A stretch of 64,000 nucleotides of DNA from Candidatus Latescibacterota bacterium (GTDB taxonomy: Bacteria; Latescibacterota; UBA2968; UBA8231): the NCBI GenBank assembly GCA_007136405.1, contig SLHA01000044.1, positions 1 to 64,000 of the forward strand, in the 5' to 3' direction. Numbering within the stretch: position 1 is the stretch's first letter; each line of letters begins with the position of its first letter. Below, piece by piece: positions 62,081 through 64,000 of this stretch. The position numbers and the translations under genes were made by a program. The notes under the pieces were generated by a model. It was not told where the DNA came from and did not search any database. It saw nothing but the letters and a program-made list of their open reading frames with translations.

Positions 62081-63394
62081 ATGAATTTCCAAAATTGGCG
62101 CACCCGCTGGCGCCCGGGCGCGAATTCACCTGTTCCCGGGCGGCCCCCTGACCACGAGCGCGCCTCGGCGTCTCCGGCGGAAGCGAATGCCCCAACCCAC
62201 CCAGCCCCGGATGGCTCACCTCGTGGAGCGTTGCGATTCGTCGTGCTGTGCGCCAGCGTCGTCATGCTGGCCTTTCTGGGAACCAATCAGGCATGGAGTG
62301 TGTTCATCGCTCCCCTGCGGGACGCGTTCGCGTTCTCGGATTCGCAACTCCAGTTCGTGTTCACCACGGGTACACTGACGTTCTGCAGCGTCATCATCCT
62401 TGGAGGACGTCTCCACGACCGCTTTGGCGTAAGGCCGCTGGCCCTGGCCAGCGCGCTACTGATGGGTATCGGCTGGTGGTTGGCGTCTGCGGGAGGATCG
62501 CGCTACATCTGCCTCTGGCTGGGCATCGGCGTTCTGGTCAGCTCCGGATCGGCCATGGGATACGTATGCCCTCTGGCCACCGCCATCAAATGGTTCCCCC
62601 ACCGGGCCGGGCTGGTGGCCGGGCTTTCAGCGGCGGGTTTCGGTTCGGGACCGATACTGCTGTCCAACGTCGTCGAGGTACTGCTGAGAAACGGGTGGCC
62701 GGCATTGCGGATATTCGGCCTTGTCGGGGGCGTTTGGGCACCGGTCATCCTGGCCACCGGTCTTCTGCTCGTATCACCGCAAGGCCGCAATCCGGCACTC
62801 CGGGCATCCACCTTCAATCGGCGGGATCTGTGGGTCGACATACGCTTCTGGACGCTGTTCGCCGGCATGCTCTTCGGTACGCTGCCGTACCTGGTAGTCA
62901 TGGGCAGCGTCAAACCACTGGGTACGGCCTTCGGCATCGGCGCCGCCGCCGCCGCCGCAACCATCTCCGTGGTGGCCGGCGGCAATACGGTTGGTCGTAT
63001 CGCCTGGGGTGTGCTCGTGGACCGCCTGGGGCCGCGCCGGGCCATGCTGGCAGCACAATACGGCATGCTGGTATCCATCCTGTGCCTGCTCTTGACCGGT
63101 CGCGCCCATGCGGTGGCGTTCCTGGTAGCGGCATTCGGCGTCGGTTTCTGTTACGGCAGCAATTTCTCCATATATCCGGCCACCGTCTCCCGGCTGTACG
63201 GGGCCCACGTCATCGGCTCCGTCTATCCGTTCGTCATGGCGGCCCAGGGGATATCGTCTTTCGGTCCCACCCTGAACGGCATGCTGTTCGACCACACCGG
63301 ATCCTACCTTCCGGGTTTGAGCCTGGCGGCGGTCCTGGCCGCTGCGGGCATCTTCCTGACTCTGCGTCTGTCCAGGACCATGGCGACTACCTGA
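62081..63394 (+). CDS. MFS transporter (OxlT/oxalate-formate antiporter-like)
   Basis: 437 residues, 12 predicted transmembrane helices. GGRLHDRFGVRPLALAS is the MFS loop 2-3 motif, and GNTVGRIAWGVLVDRLGPRRAMLAA the loop 8-9 counterpart. NQAWSVFIAPLRDAF and FFP-type loops fit the OFA (oxalate:formate) subgroup. The ATG used follows AGG; about 85 N-terminal residues before the first helix are polar and Pro-rich. Substrate is not known. The track start is 39 codons upstream. Confidence 0.82.
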   Translation: MNFQNWRTRWRPGANSPVPGRPPDHERASASPAEANAPTHPAPDGSPRGALRFVVLCASVVMLAFLGTNQAWSVFIAPLRDAFAFSDSQLQFVFTTGTLTFCSVIILGGRLHDRFGVRPLALASALLMGIGWWLASAGGSRYICLWLGIGVLVSSGSAMGYVCPLATAIKWFPHRAGLVAGLSAAGFGSGPILLSNVVEVLLRNGWPALRIFGLVGGVWAPVILATGLLLVSPQGRNPALRASTFNRRDLWVDIRFWTLFAGMLFGTLPYLVVMGSVKPLGTAFGIGAAAAAATISVVAGGNTVGRIAWGVLVDRLGPRRAMLAAQYGMLVSILCLLLTGRAHAVAFLVAAFGVGFCYGSNFSIYPATVSRLYGAHVIGSVYPFVMAAQGISSFGPTLNGMLFDHTGSYLPGLSLAAVLAAAGIFLTLRLSRTMATT

Positions 63395-63456
63395 GCCGCG
63401 GCGGATCGGCGGATCGGCGGATCGCCACCAGACATCCGCTATTGTTGGGGTTGAGT

Positions 63457-63588
63457 GGCGGCCAGGAGCGGCGGCGAATCGGGGCAGGCGGCGCCCAGGA
63501 GCCGCGGCGGATCGAGGCGGGTGGCGCCCAGGAGCCGCGGCGGATCGAGGCGGGTGGCGCCCAGGAGCCGCGGCGGACCGGCGGATCG
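63457..63588. repeat. 33-bp minisatellite, four units
   Basis: GGCGCCCAGGAGCCGCGGCGGATCGAGGCGGGT is repeated at 63490 and 63523, with a partly diverged copy at 63556 and a more diverged one at 63457. The period is exactly 33 bp (11 codons), so ORFs through it encode repeating 11-mers, but no ORF has a proper start. Each unit contains the palindromes GGCGCC and CCGCGG. An upstream tract repeats GGATCGGC (63406-63425). It lies between convergent genes. Confidence 0.8.
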
Positions 63589-63639
63589 AAGCCATGCACC
63601 GCTACCAAGCGGGGCCCGTGGCGCCATTCTGACGCGAAA

Positions 63640-64000
63640 TCAGCGACGAATTTCGAGGTTGTGGACCAGCTCGGCCCCTATCAGGAAAATACTGGCGGCG
63701 AAAAACAGCCACATCAAAAACGTGATGATCGCGGTCAGCGACCCGTAGACCGCCCCCAGACGCGCCAGTTTGAAGGCCATGTACAGCGTGAAAAGATGCT
63801 TGGCCGCCTCCAGGAACAGAGACGCGAACAGGCTGCCCAGAACTGCATGGCGCAACGCGACAGACCGGCGCGGCAATAGCATGTACAGCGCCGTAGTGAC
63901 CATAAAAACGAGCAGGACGGGTATGGCGAAGCGCGACAGGAAGTGGGTGGCGGCGCTCACCTGCAGGTCCGGAAACAATTCCTGGAGCGGATGGAGCAGG
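63640..64000 (-). CDS. YihY/BrkB-family membrane protein (5' partial)
   Basis: The frame is open to the window edge (LLHPLQELFPDLQ), so the start is outside; the TTG at 63978 is not the start. 120 residues of the C-terminal part are visible: several transmembrane segments and AVYGSLTAIITFLMWLFFAASIFLIGAELVHNLE, the family's hallmark. YihY/BrkB (UPF0761) proteins were once called RNase BN in error; the function is unknown. The gene converges on the MFS gene. Confidence 0.85.
   Translation of the reverse strand, partial: LLHPLQELFPDLQVSAATHFLSRFAIPVLLVFMVTTALYMLLPRRSVALRHAVLGSLFASLFLEAAKHLFTLYMAFKLARLGAVYGSLTAIITFLMWLFFAASIFLIGAELVHNLEIRR

Noticed and set aside
63457-63588. CRISPR array
   Set aside because: Units abut directly with no unique spacers, and no cas gene is present.
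62248-63879. 543-aa plus-strand ORF running through the 33-bp repeats
   Set aside because: Overlaps the MFS gene in another frame and the YihY gene in antisense; the repeating RRIEAGGAQEP peptide is only a by-product of the repeat.

Overview
The window is a GC-rich (about 60% G+C by eye), densely coded chromosomal segment with no rRNA, tRNA, CRISPR array, phage or transposon that I could recognise. It reads as a free-living Gram-negative (diderm) bacterium, because it has Lnt, two lipobox lipoproteins, PpiD-, HtrA- and PorV-type envelope proteins and both TatA and TatC. The KARI is of the Bacteroidota/eukaryote-like type, and there is a PorV/PorQ-family barrel and a CsgG-like/SUMF1 fusion. 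Together these point to the FCB (Bacteroidota-Gemmatimonadota-Latescibacterota) part of the tree, but I cannot name a genus. Starts are often GTG or TTG with good GGAGG Shine-Dalgarno sequences.

Layout. 1-1182: 3' part of a DUF5343-like protein (+). 1301-13032: a minus-strand branched-chain amino-acid block, read ilvC, then leuA-leuC-leuD-leuB-cimA-argJ-aspC-accA. It covers the common KARI step, leucine synthesis, citramalate-route isoleucine synthesis, arginine synthesis, transamination and acetyl-CoA carboxylase alpha. Between ilvC and leuA lies a 600-nt regulatory interval with a near-consensus promoter, a Leu/Ile-rich 47-codon leader ORF, mutually exclusive hairpins and a second 37-codon ORF. 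13252-19719: a mixed set (GNAT/FemAB-like, HpcH-like aldolase, lipoprotein, small outer-membrane protein, serine-acetyltransferase-like protein, UlaG-like hydrolase). 19834-21918: Fe-ADH and nadK (minus).

22074-35066: one long minus-strand unit that appears to run from a TTGACA promoter to a strong intrinsic terminator. In order: ndk remnant, yceD, rpmF, fabH, fabG, fabZ, acpP, fabF, rnc, lipM-like, oppD, oppF, ppiD and two beta-hydroxyacid dehydrogenases. It couples type II fatty-acid synthesis to ribosomal L32, RNase III and lipoylation. plsX and fabD, usual members of such clusters, are absent, and a catalytically dead, internally deleted nucleoside diphosphate kinase remnant overlaps yceD.

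35172-49324 (plus): HD phosphohydrolase, CsgG-like/SUMF1 fusion, RlmI-type methyltransferase, a half-length UvrC (Cho-like), alkylguanine-DNA alkyltransferase, an apparently frameshifted Xer recombinase, EcfT, TruA, HtrA protease, PssA, DUF4321, TatA, GatA and PorV. 49377-50899 (minus): bifunctional nuclease and RadC. 51350-56294 (plus): Lnt, TatC, aspartate dehydrogenase and an aminotransferase. 56494-59772 (minus): ManA, TPR lipoprotein, HU and DUF2784. 60066-64000: UroD-like methyltransferase, NADPH-FMN reductase, an OxlT-like MFS carrier, a 33-bp minisatellite and the 3' part of a YihY/BrkB membrane protein.

Most of the window is housekeeping. The strongest non-routine signals are the leuA leader (attenuator-like, without a U-tract terminator), the ndk remnant, a 12-bp perfect stem in front of rnc, the one-base frameshift that would restore the Xer C-terminus, and several short tandem-repeat arrays in regulatory or intergenic positions.
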